From contig NZ_LABX01000130.1 in the NCBI RefSeq assembly GCF_001043915.1, forward strand, positions 1 to 37,002: DNA of 37,002 nt. The letters run 5' to 3'. A program made the position numbers and the translations under genes. This document shows, one piece after another, positions 1 through 8,222 of this stretch. The DNA is from Methylobacterium aquaticum (GTDB lineage Bacteria > Pseudomonadota > Alphaproteobacteria > Rhizobiales > Beijerinckiaceae). Below the pieces are notes generated by a model. The model was not told where the DNA came from, did not search any database, and saw only the letters and a list, made by a program, of their open reading frames with translations. Every line of letters starts with the position of its first letter. The stretch's first letter is position 1.

Positions 1-2
1 GT

Positions 3-326
3 TCAGGGCCGGGCGAAGGGCGCGTCCGGGGTCGCGGCGGGGGAGCCGGGGGGCAGCGGTCCGTCGTCGCCGATCACGCTGGTGGTGCCGCCCGGCGGTC
101 CGTCGAAGCCGACGACGCCCATCGGGTTGCTCGGCGTGACGTTCGGGTTGGGCCGCAGCGGCCGGACGCTGCCGGTCGAGAGGGGATCGGCCGGGGAGGC
201 ACCCGGGCTCGTCGCACGCGGGCTCACCGTGATGTCGAGGGCCTCCTGGGCGGTCGCCGGGCCGGCGAGGAGGAGGCCGAGGCCCAAGACGGGCAGCAAG
301 ACTGGCCTTATGACGGTGGTCTTCAT
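3..326 (-). CDS. small secreted Pro/Gly-rich protein, unknown function
   Basis: A 107-residue protein. An N-terminal hydrophobic segment at about residues 8-26 ends in AGPATAQ and looks like a Sec signal peptide cleaved after ATA or AQ. The mature part is rich in Pro, Gly, Ser and Asp, has no recognisable domain and is probably disordered. The ATG at 326 is preferred because it places the signal peptide exactly at the N-terminus. The reading frame stays open far upstream, but that extension is antisense to the desaturase gene and reads as Arg/His/Gly-rich noise. It is transcribed divergently from the carotenoid cluster, with 183 bases between them. I do not recognise the family; an exported protein of unknown role is all the sequence supports. 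Confidence 0.6.
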   Translation of the reverse strand: MKTTVIRPVLLPVLGLGLLLAGPATAQEALDITVSPRATSPGASPADPLSTGSVRPLRPNPNVTPSNPMGVVGFDGPPGGTTSVIGDDGPLPPGSPAATPDAPFARP

Positions 327-479
327 GGCGGGAGGTCTCCGGTGCGGCGGGCCGCTCTCTGCCGGATCAACCCGCCGGGCCCGGGTCCGGGTCCCCGACC
401 GCACGGAATGCCCCCGGCGCGGCAACGTGCGCCGTTGCCGGCGCGTTGACCCCAACCTCTCCGGGCCTAGCTTATCGGC

Positions 480-499
480 AGCGGGCGCTCTCGCCCGCT
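480..499 (+). promoter_or_regulatory. perfect GC-rich hairpin just upstream of the desaturase ribosome-binding site
   Basis: An 8-bp perfect inverted repeat (AGCGGGCG / CGCCCGCT) with a CTCT loop ends one base before the GGGAGAGG ribosome-binding sequence at 501-508. It has no T-tract, so it is not a standard terminator. It lies in the probable 5' leader of the carotenoid operon and could influence translation start or mRNA stability; that role is inference. Confidence 0.4.
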
Positions 500-509
500 C
501 GGGAGAGGC

Positions 510-2045
510 ATGATGGCGGGGTCCTCGGTCGCGGTGGTCGGCGGCGGGTTGGGCGGTCTGGCGGCGGCCTGCGTGGCCGCGTCGCGGGGGCACGACGTCA
601 CTCTCTACGACAAGAATGCCTGGATCGGCGGCAAGGCGGCGGTGCTGCACGAGGGCGGTTTCCGCTTCGACATGGGGCCGACGATCCTCACCGTGCCCCG
701 GGTGCTGGAGCGCATCTTCGCCGAGTCCGGCCGCTCGGTGCACGATTACATGGACCTGCGCCGCCTCGACCCGCAATGGCGCTGCTTCTTCGACGATGGC
801 AGCCGCATCGACCTGATGGAGAACGTCGCCACGATGGCGGCGGAGATGGACCGCTTCGCCCCCGGCCAGGGGGCCGGCGAGGGCTACCGGCGCTTCCTCA
901 CCCTGTCCGAGCACCTGCACGGCATCTCCGAAAAGTTCTTCTTCTGGAAGCCGGTGCAGGACCTGTTCGATACGATCGACATCCGCGCCAACCTCAATCC
1001 CGGGACCTTGCGCGACGTGCTCTCCCTGCGCATGCACGCCTCGGTCGCCGGGACGATCCGGGGCAAGGTGCGCGACGCGCGCCTCGCCCAGATGCTCGAC
1101 CACTTCGTGCAATATGTCGGCTCCTCGCCCTACGGCGCGCCGGCGGTGCTCTGCGCCATCGCCCATATGCAGACCGCCGACGGCGTCTGGTACCCGATGG
1201 GCGGCACAAGGGCGGTGGCCGAGGGGCTGATGAGGCTCGCCGGCGACCTCGGCGCGACGCTGAAAGCCAACAGCGACGTCGAGGGCGTGGCGATCGAGAA
1301 CGGTGCGGTGAAGGGCGTGCGGGTCGGCGGGAGCGTGGTGCCCTATGATCGCGTCATCTCCAACATGGACGCGGTGCGGACCTACCGCGAGCTGGTCGGC
1401 GGCGAGGTCGGCCGCGCTTACGAGAAGCGCAGCTTCGAGCCGGCCTGCTCGGGCGTGGTGCTGTATCTCGGCCTGAACAAGCGCTACGATCACCTCGCCC
1501 ACCACGACTTCGTGTTCTCGCGCGACCCCGAGGAGGAGTTCGACGCGATCTATCGCAAGGGCGAGCCGGCGCCGGACCCGACCGCCTATCTGGCGGCGCC
1601 GAGCGTGACCGACCCGTCGGTGGCGCCGCAGGGCGGCGAGGCGCTCTACGTCCTGGTCCACACGCCCTACCTCCGCCCGCACCACGACTGGTCCCGGATG
1701 CTGCCGGCCTACCGGCAGAAGATCCTCGACAAGCTGAAGCGCACCGCCGGCATGCCGGACATCGAGGAGCGCATCGTGGTCGAACGCCACCTGACCCCGG
1801 CGGACATCCATTCCCGCTACAAGGTGCTGAACGGCGCGATCTACGGGCTGGCCTCCCACGGCCGGATCATGGGGGCGTTCAAGCCCGGCAACCGCTCGCG
1901 GGAGGTGCGCGGCCTCTATCTCGCCGGCGGCGCCGCCCATCCGGGGCCGGGCATGCCGATGGTGATGATGTCGGGCTGGATCGCCGCGGATGCTCTCGAC
2001 CACGATGCGCGGGGTGCCGCCGAGGACCTGAAGGCGGCCTCGTGA
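510..2045 (+). CDS. CrtN/CrtP/CrtI-family carotenoid desaturase/oxidase (FAD-dependent)
   Basis: A 511-residue flavoprotein of the phytoene/diapophytoene desaturase superfamily. The N-terminal dinucleotide-binding loop GGGLGGL is at residues 11-17, followed by the GGKA region. The C-terminal FAD-binding signature (GLYLAGGAAHPGPGMPMV) is at about 468-485. Length is normal for CrtN/CrtI. The start is one of two adjacent ATGs; the second (513) is better spaced from GGGAGAGG at 501-508. The next gene starts within its stop codon (GTGA overlap), and an acyltransferase and a glycosyltransferase follow, as in pathways that make glycosylated, acylated C30 carotenoic acids such as staphyloxanthin. It probably acts on a C30 backbone in the membrane. 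Whether it desaturates or oxidises a terminal methyl cannot be read from sequence. No synthase or second desaturase is in the window. Confidence 0.85.
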   Translation: MMAGSSVAVVGGGLGGLAAACVAASRGHDVTLYDKNAWIGGKAAVLHEGGFRFDMGPTILTVPRVLERIFAESGRSVHDYMDLRRLDPQWRCFFDDGSRIDLMENVATMAAEMDRFAPGQGAGEGYRRFLTLSEHLHGISEKFFFWKPVQDLFDTIDIRANLNPGTLRDVLSLRMHASVAGTIRGKVRDARLAQMLDHFVQYVGSSPYGAPAVLCAIAHMQTADGVWYPMGGTRAVAEGLMRLAGDLGATLKANSDVEGVAIENGAVKGVRVGGSVVPYDRVISNMDAVRTYRELVGGEVGRAYEKRSFEPACSGVVLYLGLNKRYDHLAHHDFVFSRDPEEEFDAIYRKGEPAPDPTAYLAAPSVTDPSVAPQGGEALYVLVHTPYLRPHHDWSRMLPAYRQKILDKLKRTAGMPDIEERIVVERHLTPADIHSRYKVLNGAIYGLASHGRIMGAFKPGNRSREVRGLYLAGGAAHPGPGMPMVMMSGWIAADALDHDARGAAEDLKAAS

Positions 2046-2872
2046 CCGGGCGGGCCGACGCCTCCGGGCGGGCAGGCCTGCCGCCGGACCCCGTCGCGGC
2101 CCGCTCCCCCCTCGTCTGGCGCTTCATGGGGCTCTACTTCGCCCGCTACGCCAAGCGCCACCTCAATGCCGTGCGGCTGGCCGGCTGGGGCCAGCCCCCC
2201 GCCGCGCCGCCGCCCGGGCCGGTGGTGATCTACTGCAACCACCCGGCCTGGTGGGACGCGGCGATCATCATCCTGCTGGCGCAGCGCTTTTTCCCGGAGG
2301 CCGAGAGCTACGCGCCGTTCGACGCCGCGATGCTGGCCCGCTACCGCATCTTTTCCCGGATGGGCGCCTTCGGGGTCGATCTCGACTCGCCCCGGGGTGC
2401 CGCCGCCTTCCTGGCCGCCTCCCGCAGGATCCTGGAGCGGCCGGGGCGGGTCTTGTGGATCACCGCGCAGGGCCGCTTCAGCGACGTGCGCGAGCGGCCC
2501 TTGGGGCTCCGCCCCGGCGTCACGCGGCTGCCCGAGCTGGCGCCCGACGCCCTGGTCGTGCCGCTCGCCCTCGATTACGCCTTCTGGGAGGAGCGCGGGG
2601 CCGAAGCCTGCGCCGCCTTCGGGCCGGGGATTCCCGCCCGCGCCCTCCTCGCCCTGCCCCGCCCGGATCGCCTCGCCCGCCTGGAGGCCGACCTGACCGC
2701 CACCCTCGACCGCCTCGGCGCCGACGTGCGGAGCCGCGACCCCGCCCGCTTCATCTCCCTGCTGGACGGGCAGCGCGGGGTCGGCGGCGTCTACGATGCC
2801 TGGAACCGGATGATGGCGGCCGTCACCGGGCGCCGCTTCGTCGCCGGCCATCGCGAGGGACGGGCGCCGTGA
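2042..2872 (+). CDS. PlsC-like acyltransferase, probable carotenoid/glycolipid acyltransferase
   Basis: A 276-residue protein of the 1-acyl-glycerol-3-phosphate acyltransferase (LPLAT) superfamily. The catalytic HX4D motif is seen as NHPAWWD with H67 and D72. A second block, APFDAAMLARYRIFSRMGAF, is followed by the TAQGRFSD stretch that replaces the usual PEGTRS motif. It starts at a GTG overlapping the desaturase stop by four bases and itself ends in a GTGA overlap with the glycosyltransferase, so the three genes are one coupled operon. By analogy with CrtO of the staphyloxanthin pathway it may esterify a glycosyl carotenoid. It could instead act in general phospholipid synthesis, but gene order argues for tailoring. 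No strong transmembrane segment is evident. Confidence 0.8.
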   Translation: MTGRADASGRAGLPPDPVAARSPLVWRFMGLYFARYAKRHLNAVRLAGWGQPPAAPPPGPVVIYCNHPAWWDAAIIILLAQRFFPEAESYAPFDAAMLARYRIFSRMGAFGVDLDSPRGAAAFLAASRRILERPGRVLWITAQGRFSDVRERPLGLRPGVTRLPELAPDALVVPLALDYAFWEERGAEACAAFGPGIPARALLALPRPDRLARLEADLTATLDRLGADVRSRDPARFISLLDGQRGVGGVYDAWNRMMAAVTGRRFVAGHREGRAP

Positions 2873-3984
2873 CCGTGCTGGCGCTCCTCGCCCTCGCCCT
2901 GGCGCTGCTGCCGGCTTGGCTCGCGCTCGCCAACCTGCTGGCGCTGCGGGGCAAGCCCGGGGCGCCCGTGCCGGACGGTCTCGTCTCCATCCTGATCCCG
3001 GCCCGCAACGAGGCCGGCAATATCGGCCCGACGCTCGCGGCGGCGCTCGCCAGCACCGGCGTGCCGATCGAGGTGATCGTCGCCGACGACCACTCGACCG
3101 ACGCGACGGCGGCGATCGTCTCCGCGATGGCGGCCCGGGATCCGCGCCTGCGCCTGATCGCGGTGCCGCCGCTGCCCCCCGGCTGGACCGGCAAGAACCA
3201 CGCCTGCCACGTCCTGGCCGCGGCCGCCGCCGGGCGCCACCTTTTGTTCATCGATGCCGATGTGCGCCTCGCCCCCCGCGGCGCCGCCTTCCTGGCCGGT
3301 GCGGCCGTGGCGGCCGGCGCGGCCCTGGTCAGCGGCGTGCCCCGTCAGGTCACCGCCTCATGGGGCGAGCGCCTGACCGTGCCGATGATCAACCTCCTGC
3401 TGCTCGGCTACCTGCCGATCGCGCTGATGCGCCGCCTCCGGGATCCCGCCCTCGGGGCGGCCTGCGGCCAGCTGGTTCTGGTGGAGGCGGACGCCTATCG
3501 CCGGGTCGGCGGCCACGGGGCGATCCGCGAGAGCCTGCATGACGGCGTGCGCCTGCCCCGGGTCTTCCGCACGGCCGGCCTCGCCACCGACCTCGTGGCG
3601 GCGTCCGACCTCGCGACCTGCCGGATGTACACGGATTTCCGCCAAGCCTGGGCGGGCTTCTCGAAGAACGCCCATGAGGGACTGGCGACGCCGCGGGCGC
3701 TCCCGGTCTGGACCCTGCTGCTCGGCGGCGGCCATGTCCTGCCCCTGCCGCTCGTGATCGCGGCGCTCCTCGGCGCCGGCAGCTTGCCCGTGGCGGCGGC
3801 AGCCCTCGCCCTGTCCCTCGGCACCCGCGCGGCGATCACGCTCGCCACCCGCGAAGACCCCTGGACGATCGCGCTCCATCCGCTCACCGTGGCGCTGGCG
3901 CTGGCCTTGCAATGGAACGCGCTCTTGCGTCCGCGCCGGGCGGGGGTCGCCACCTGGAAGGGGCGCACCTACCCGGCGGCCTGA
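2869..3984 (+). CDS. membrane GT2-family glycosyltransferase, CrtQ-like
   Basis: A 371-residue glycosyltransferase. It has an N-terminal hydrophobic helix (about 3-26), a GT-A domain opening with VSILIPARNEAGN at 39-51, the nucleotide-binding pair D73-D74 and the metal-binding DAD at 129-131. Two to three hydrophobic segments lie at the C-terminus (about 285-355). The frame is open further upstream, but the GTG at 2869 is chosen: it overlaps the acyltransferase stop by four bases and starts directly with the membrane helix, while the extension is antisense-like Arg/Pro-rich sequence. Membrane topology resembles CrtQ, which glycosylates a C30 carotenoic acid. Third gene of the coupled operon; the sugar donor cannot be deduced. 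Confidence 0.8.
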   Translation: MTVLALLALALALLPAWLALANLLALRGKPGAPVPDGLVSILIPARNEAGNIGPTLAAALASTGVPIEVIVADDHSTDATAAIVSAMAARDPRLRLIAVPPLPPGWTGKNHACHVLAAAAAGRHLLFIDADVRLAPRGAAFLAGAAVAAGAALVSGVPRQVTASWGERLTVPMINLLLLGYLPIALMRRLRDPALGAACGQLVLVEADAYRRVGGHGAIRESLHDGVRLPRVFRTAGLATDLVAASDLATCRMYTDFRQAWAGFSKNAHEGLATPRALPVWTLLLGGGHVLPLPLVIAALLGAGSLPVAAAALALSLGTRAAITLATREDPWTIALHPLTVALALALQWNALLRPRRAGVATWKGRTYPAA

Positions 3985-4003
3985 CGCGACCGAGGGAGAT
4001 TCG

Positions 4004-5419
4004 ATGACCGAGATCCGCGACCTCGACGGCGCTGCCACGCTCCACGCCTACCGCGACCGCACGCTCTCGCCCCGGGAGGTGGTGGCGGATGCCCTGGCCC
4101 GCATCGACCGGTACGGCCCCGACCTCGACGCCTTCGTGCTCGTCGACCGCGACGGCGCGATGGAGGCCGCAGCCGCCTCCGAGGCGCGCTGGGCCAGGGG
4201 AGAGCCGCGCGGCCCCCTCGACGGCGTGACGGTCACGGTCAAGGACAACATCGCCTGGGCCGGCCACCCGATGCGCCGCGGCTCGCTCACGACCGCCGAC
4301 ACGCCCGCCGCCGAGAACGCCCCCATCGTCGACCGCCTGATCGAGGCCGGCGCGATCCCGCTCGCCAAGACCACGATGCCGGAATTCGGCTGGAAAGGGC
4401 TTGGCGATTCGACCCATACCGGTTCGACCCGCAACCCCTGGGACACGCGCACCACCACCGGCGGCTCCTCGGCCGGGGCGGCGGCGGCGGCGGCGCTCAA
4501 TCTCGGGCTGCTGCATATCGGCACCGATGGGGCGGGCTCGATCCGCATCCCGGCCGCCTTCTGCGGCATCTACGGGCTCAAGCCCAGCTTCGGCCGGGTG
4601 CCGGCCTTTCCGCCCTCCCCCTTCGGGCCGGTGGCGCATCTCGGGCCGATGACCCGGGGCGTGCGCGATGCCGCCCTGATGATGCAGGCCATCGCCCAGC
4701 CCGATCCCCGCGACATGGCGGCGTCCCTCGTCGCGCCGCCGGATTATCTCGCCGGCCTGGAGGACGGGGTCCGGGGCCTGCGCGTCGCCTGGAGCCCGCG
4801 GCTCGGCTTCGCCACGACCGTCGATCCCGAGGTGGCGCGGCTGACCGAGGCGGCGGCCCGGCGCTTTGCCGATCTCGGCGCGATCGTCGAGGAGGCCGAT
4901 CCGGGCTTCTCCGATCCGGTCGAGACCCTGAACGGGATCTGGCTCGTCGGCGCCTGGTGCGTGCTCCGGGCGATCCCGGAGGAGAAGCGCGGCCTCGTCG
5001 AGCCGGCCCTGACGGCTGCGGCCGAGCGCGGGCGCGAGATCGCGGCGCCCGACTTCGTCGCCGCCCTCAACGCCCGCGGCGCGCTCTTCACCGCCATGGC
5101 GCGGTTCCACCGGACCTACGACCTGCTCCTGACGCCGTCCCTCGCGACGCCCGCCTTCACGGCCGGCCACCTGACGCCGCCGGACGGACCCTTCGGCGAC
5201 GACTGGCTGAACTGGACCCCGTTCTCCTATCCCTTCAACCTCACCGGCCAGCCGGCCGCGACCGTGCCCTGCGGTCTGACGGAAGCGGGCTTGCCGGTCG
5301 GTCTTCAGATCGTCGGCCCGATGGGGGCCGATGCCCGGGTGCTCGCGGCCTCGCGGGCGGTCGAGGCGGCCCATCCCTGGCCCGTCCTGGCGGAGCCCCG
5401 GGTGACGCATCGGGCGTGA
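4004..5419 (+). CDS. amidase signature family hydrolase
   Basis: A 471-residue amidase with the complete Ser-cisSer-Lys triad: Lys80 in VTVKDN, cis-Ser155 in GGSSAG and nucleophile Ser179 in GTDGAGSIRIPA. Length and architecture match stand-alone amidases related to GatA and AtzE. It lacks a signal peptide and should be cytoplasmic. It starts at an ATG with GAGGGAG about 7 bases upstream and lies 19 bases after the glycosyltransferase gene, so it may share that transcript, although no role in carotenoid tailoring is evident. No gatB or gatC partner is present, so a transamidosome role is unlikely. Substrate unknown. Confidence 0.9.
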   Translation: MTEIRDLDGAATLHAYRDRTLSPREVVADALARIDRYGPDLDAFVLVDRDGAMEAAAASEARWARGEPRGPLDGVTVTVKDNIAWAGHPMRRGSLTTADTPAAENAPIVDRLIEAGAIPLAKTTMPEFGWKGLGDSTHTGSTRNPWDTRTTTGGSSAGAAAAAALNLGLLHIGTDGAGSIRIPAAFCGIYGLKPSFGRVPAFPPSPFGPVAHLGPMTRGVRDAALMMQAIAQPDPRDMAASLVAPPDYLAGLEDGVRGLRVAWSPRLGFATTVDPEVARLTEAAARRFADLGAIVEEADPGFSDPVETLNGIWLVGAWCVLRAIPEEKRGLVEPALTAAAERGREIAAPDFVAALNARGALFTAMARFHRTYDLLLTPSLATPAFTAGHLTPPDGPFGDDWLNWTPFSYPFNLTGQPAATVPCGLTEAGLPVGLQIVGPMGADARVLAASRAVEAAHPWPVLAEPRVTHRA

Positions 5420-5588
5420 TCCCAACGGCCCAGGATGCTGACACATCGGTTCGATCTCGGGCAGGCCCGGGATCGACGGGGCCGTCGACCCGTCTCAACG
5501 TGTCGATGCCACGCCCGGATGTCCGGGATTGTGGGCTTGGCGACAATGCGAGAACGGAACCAAAGGTCGTGTGCAACGACCGTTGGTC

Positions 5589-6053
5589 TCACTCCCGCAT
5601 CTCGTCGATCCGCGCCGCGAGCAGCCGGATCTTGCACGACGAGGCGAGTTGCCCCGCCGCCGAGCCGCCATGGTAGTCGAAGTCGTAGAGACTGTCGCAA
5701 TGGCGCCGAAAATACTCCTCCCAGGCGGCTTGCGCGGCGAGGAAGGCTTTGCGCCAGTTCTCCGCATCCTCGCGGCCGGCGAGGCTGCCGGGGCTCGGCG
5801 GCCGGGCGGCGACCGCCGCGATGGCGGCGAGCTTGCGCTCCACCAGGATCCCGAGGCGCTCGCGCAGGGCCTTGGCGGTGTCGTCCAGGCACGCGCCCTT
5901 CAGATATTCCGGCAGGTCCTTGCCGGTGCAGGCCCGGATGGCGGCCGCCGCCGAGACCGGCTTGTCCGCCGGGCCGGCCGTCGGCGCGGCCGTGGCGGAG
6001 GCGGCCACCAAGAGGAGCGCGGCCAGGCTTGCCGCGGGGCGTCCGTGCCTCAT
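5589..6053 (-). CDS. secreted LprI/DUF1311-like protein
   Basis: A 154-residue exported protein. A signal peptide covers about residues 1-22 (ALLLVAASATAA). The mature part carries four cysteines, a CLDDTAKALRERL block and a W..YFRRHCDSLYD block, the pattern of the LprI N-terminal (lysozyme-inhibitor-like) family, where the Cys residues form disulfides in the periplasm. The ATG at 6053 overlaps the stop of the upstream small membrane protein (ATGA), so it is preferred over the in-frame ATG at 6062. It is last in a minus-strand run: mucR-like gene, 48-residue membrane protein, this gene. The family assignment rests on cysteine and Trp/Tyr pattern only. Confidence 0.65.
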   Translation of the reverse strand: MRHGRPAASLAALLLVAASATAAPTAGPADKPVSAAAAIRACTGKDLPEYLKGACLDDTAKALRERLGILVERKLAAIAAVAARPPSPGSLAGREDAENWRKAFLAAQAAWEEYFRRHCDSLYDFDYHGGSAAGQLASSCKIRLLAARIDEMRE

Positions 6054-6196
6054 CCGAGCCATGGCCCCACCCAGTCGCCGCCGGCCAGCGCGATGCCGAC
6101 CGTCGCGATGATCGCGCCGGTGACGAGCAGCAGGACCTGCTGGCGCGACGGCAGCCGGCGGGCGCGGGCCTGGCGCCAGGGATTGGCCAGTTCCAT
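6050..6196 (-). CDS. 48-residue single-pass membrane protein
   Basis: A short ORF whose ATG lies one base after the stop codon of the mucR-like gene and whose TGA overlaps the ATG of the LprI-like gene. The product has a basic N-terminus (WRQARARRLPSRQQ, residues 7-20), one hydrophobic helix (about 21-38, VLLLVTGAIIATVGIALA) and a short tail ending GGDWVGPWLG, the profile of a type II small membrane protein with its N-terminus inside. The start/stop coupling on both sides is the main evidence that it is translated. No family is recognised; a role linking the regulator to the exported protein would be speculation. Confidence 0.6.
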   Translation of the reverse strand: MELANPWRQARARRLPSRQQVLLLVTGAIIATVGIALAGGDWVGPWLG

Positions 6197-6197
6197 C

Positions 6198-6731
6198 CTA
6201 CTCGGCCGCGGCTTTGCGCGAACGGCGGCGCGGGGCGGCGGGCTTCTCCTCCGGCACCGCGGGGGCTGCGGGCGCCACGGGGGTGGGCTCCTCGACCACG
6301 ACAGGCATCGCCGCCGCGGCGTCGCGCCGACGCTGCCCGAGGCCGAGGCTCTTGGCGAGAGCCGAGCGCTGGGCGGCGTAGCTCGCCGCGACCATCGGGT
6401 AATCGTGCGGCAGACCGAATTTCTGCCGGTAATCGGCGGGCGTCAGGCCCTGCGAGGTGAGGTGGCGCTTGAGCGAGCGGTAGGGCTTGCCGTCGAGGAA
6501 GCTGATCAGGTGGTCGGGCGTGACCGACTTGCGGATCTGCGCCGGGGTCGCCCGGGTCTCCTCGACCGCCGGCGCCGCCGGCTGGCCGAGCGCCACCAGC
6601 GAGGCGTGCACCGAGGCGATCAATCCCGGCAGCTCCGCGACCTGAAGATTGTTGTTCGCGACATAAGACGAGACGATGTCGGCTGCGAGGCCGACGAACT
6701 CAGACTGCTGCTCCAGGTTGACGTCCGACAC
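6198..6731 (-). CDS. MucR/Ros-family transcriptional regulator lacking zinc ligands
   Basis: A 177-residue MucR/Ros-type DNA-binding regulator. The N-terminal oligomerisation part (LEQQSEFVGLAADIVSSYV) and the central SLKRHL...LTPADYRQKFGLPHDYPMVA block (about 87-116) are diagnostic. In Ros the finger is C-x2-C-x9-H-x4-H. Here the two Cys positions are Ser77 and Asp80, the first His is kept (His90) and the last His is replaced in SQG, so no zinc site remains. Zinc-independent relatives are known in Mesorhizobium, but those I recall changed fewer positions. The tail (about 135-177) is Ala/Pro/Glu then Arg/Lys-rich. I chose the GTG at 6731, preceded by GGATGGA, which gives the usual SDVNLEQQ start; a longer ATG start at 6782 has no ribosome-binding site. 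MucR proteins often control exopolysaccharide genes and their own promoter. Confidence 0.8.
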   Translation of the reverse strand: MSDVNLEQQSEFVGLAADIVSSYVANNNLQVAELPGLIASVHASLVALGQPAAPAVEETRATPAQIRKSVTPDHLISFLDGKPYRSLKRHLTSQGLTPADYRQKFGLPHDYPMVAASYAAQRSALAKSLGLGQRRRDAAAAMPVVVEEPTPVAPAAPAVPEEKPAAPRRRSRKAAAE

Positions 6732-7197
6732 GAGGTTCCATCCCGATCTGAGAACCCGGCACGCTCCGAGTCGTCCAGGCATATCGGGAGAGATGCACCT
6801 TCATCAAGTGCAACCATGCCATCTACAAGGAAAACCTGTGTATCGCGGGCGGCCTTTGGTTGCGGCGGATCGGTCTTCTCCCCGCCGTCGGCTGTCGCAT
6901 CGATGGTCACGCGCCGCGCGCCCGGCCTGTTGCACCGCCGCAGTCACCGACTCAGACTTCCCGGCCGGTCAGGGAGAACGGTGCGGCCGGCCGCCATCCC
7001 GCCGAAACCTTCCCGCCGATCGGGGCGTCGCCGCGATCCGATCCGTCGTCGTCCCCTGTTGCCGGCCCGTCGTGCGAGGCCCGCAAGAAGGTCTTGACCG
7101 GTCCGGCGAACCAGCCTATCAGCACCGCACCGACGCGGTGCCGCGCCATCCCGGACAGATGGATCCTTCCTCTGATCTCAAGTGCGAACCGCCTCGT
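6732..7197. other. 466-base intergenic region between the mucR-like gene and tRNA-Gln
   Basis: No convincing gene. The part next to the regulator (about 6781-6840) is visibly richer in A+T than its surroundings and should hold the mucR promoter and possibly an autoregulatory site. Short open frames here have neither ribosome-binding sites nor protein-like composition. The tRNA-Gln promoter must lie at the right end, but no clear -35/-10 pair is seen. Confidence 0.4.
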
Positions 7198-7271
7198 TGG
7201 GGGATAGTTTAACGGTAGAACAGCGGACTCTGACTCCGTTAGTCGTGGTTCGAATCCACGTCCCCCAGCCA
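7198..7271 (+). tRNA. tRNA-Gln (anticodon CTG)
   Basis: A complete cloverleaf: acceptor TGGGGGA pairs with TCCCCCA, the anticodon stem GCGGA/TCCGT encloses loop CTCTGAC with anticodon CTG, and the T-arm CGTGG-TTCGAAT-CCACG is perfect. The discriminator is G and the CCA end is encoded. A Rho-independent terminator follows nine bases later. Confidence 0.96.
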
Positions 7272-7279
7272 AAGCGTTT

Positions 7280-7311
7280 GCCCGTCAAGTCAAAGGCTTG
7301 GCGGGCTTTTT
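7280..7311 (+). terminator. Rho-independent terminator of tRNA-Gln
   Basis: A 10-bp stem (GCCCGTCAAG with CTTGGCGGGC, one G-U pair) with a 7-base loop, followed directly by TTTTTCTT. It lies just after the encoded CCA of the tRNA. Confidence 0.9.
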
Positions 7312-7512
7312 CTTGCCGCCCGAGTGGTGTTGCGATCGGCGTGTGGCCGTTGCCCCCGGACCGGGGCGCTCCGGCGCAGATGATCGCCCTGATCGCGACT
7401 GATCTCGCGACCCTCCGCGTCGGCGGGGAGGACAGTCGGGGCCGGTCTCCCGGAGCACCGGCGGACGAACCATCCCGCCCGGGAGGATCCTGCCCACTTG
7501 GGGCCGGCCCCG

Positions 7513-7719
7513 TCAGCCCTCGGCCGCCCGCAGCGAGCGGGCGCAGGCCGACAGGATCGCGCGGGCGTTGTCCGGATAATCGTCCTGAAGCACGGCTTCG
7601 AGGGTGCTGACGGTCTCGGCCAGCAGCGCCTCGCCGTCGGCGACGCCCTGCTTGTGCAGCGCGACCGCGAGCGCGGTCGCCAGGGTGGCGAAGGCCATCC
7701 CCACATCCTGATCGGTCAT
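7513..7719 (-). CDS. small hypothetical protein (68 aa)
   Basis: A 68-residue, largely alpha-helical, acidic, Ala/Leu-rich protein (MTDQDVGMAFATLATALA...). A GAGGA sequence sits about 9 bases before the ATG, and the composition is protein-like rather than the Arg-rich pattern of shadow frames here. No signal peptide, membrane helix or known motif. It lies between the tRNA-Gln terminator and the tRNA-Val pair, on the same strand as the latter. Function unknown. Confidence 0.55.
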   Translation of the reverse strand: MTDQDVGMAFATLATALAVALHKQGVADGEALLAETVSTLEAVLQDDYPDNARAILSACARSLRAAEG

Positions 7720-7768
7720 GAGGGAGATCCTCGTCGTCGAGGTGGGCTGTCGGCAGGAACAGGGACGA

Positions 7769-7843
<75 letters not shown>

Positions 7844-7976
7844 ATCGGCCCGCACGGCATGTGCCTGCAGCCTGGATCGGCCACCTCACAACGAGGGGCC
7901 CTTCTGTTTTACACGCCATCCGGACCATTCGGCCCGGTGCCGCTCCGAGGGAAACCCCTGACATTCGGAACGGTGA

Positions 7977-8051
<75 letters not shown>

Positions 8052-8222
8052 TCGGCGCCGCAAGGCGCGGCTCCGGTGTGAGACGGCGTATAGAGGCTGC
8101 CGCGGCGGGTGACAAGCGGGTTCCTGCGGCAACGCCGTTTTCCATTGCCGGCTCTCGACGGCCCCGGCCCGGCGGGCCGATCATGGGCTGGCGACGAGGC
8201 GAGTCGAGGAGCGGCCAGACCC

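Noticed and set aside
327..2003. N-terminal 559 codons of the minus-strand frame ending at position 3
   Set aside because: This part is antisense to the desaturase and has no protein-like composition; only the last 107 codons, which begin with a signal peptide, are supported.
2251..2868. Extended start for the membrane glycosyltransferase
   Set aside because: The extension is an out-of-frame reading of the acyltransferase; the GTG at 2869 with GTGA overlap and immediate membrane helix is better.
5556..5584. GGAAC ... CGTT pair resembling an EcfG general-stress promoter
   Set aside because: The gap is 20 bases instead of 16-17, and it lies between two converging genes without a suitable downstream start.
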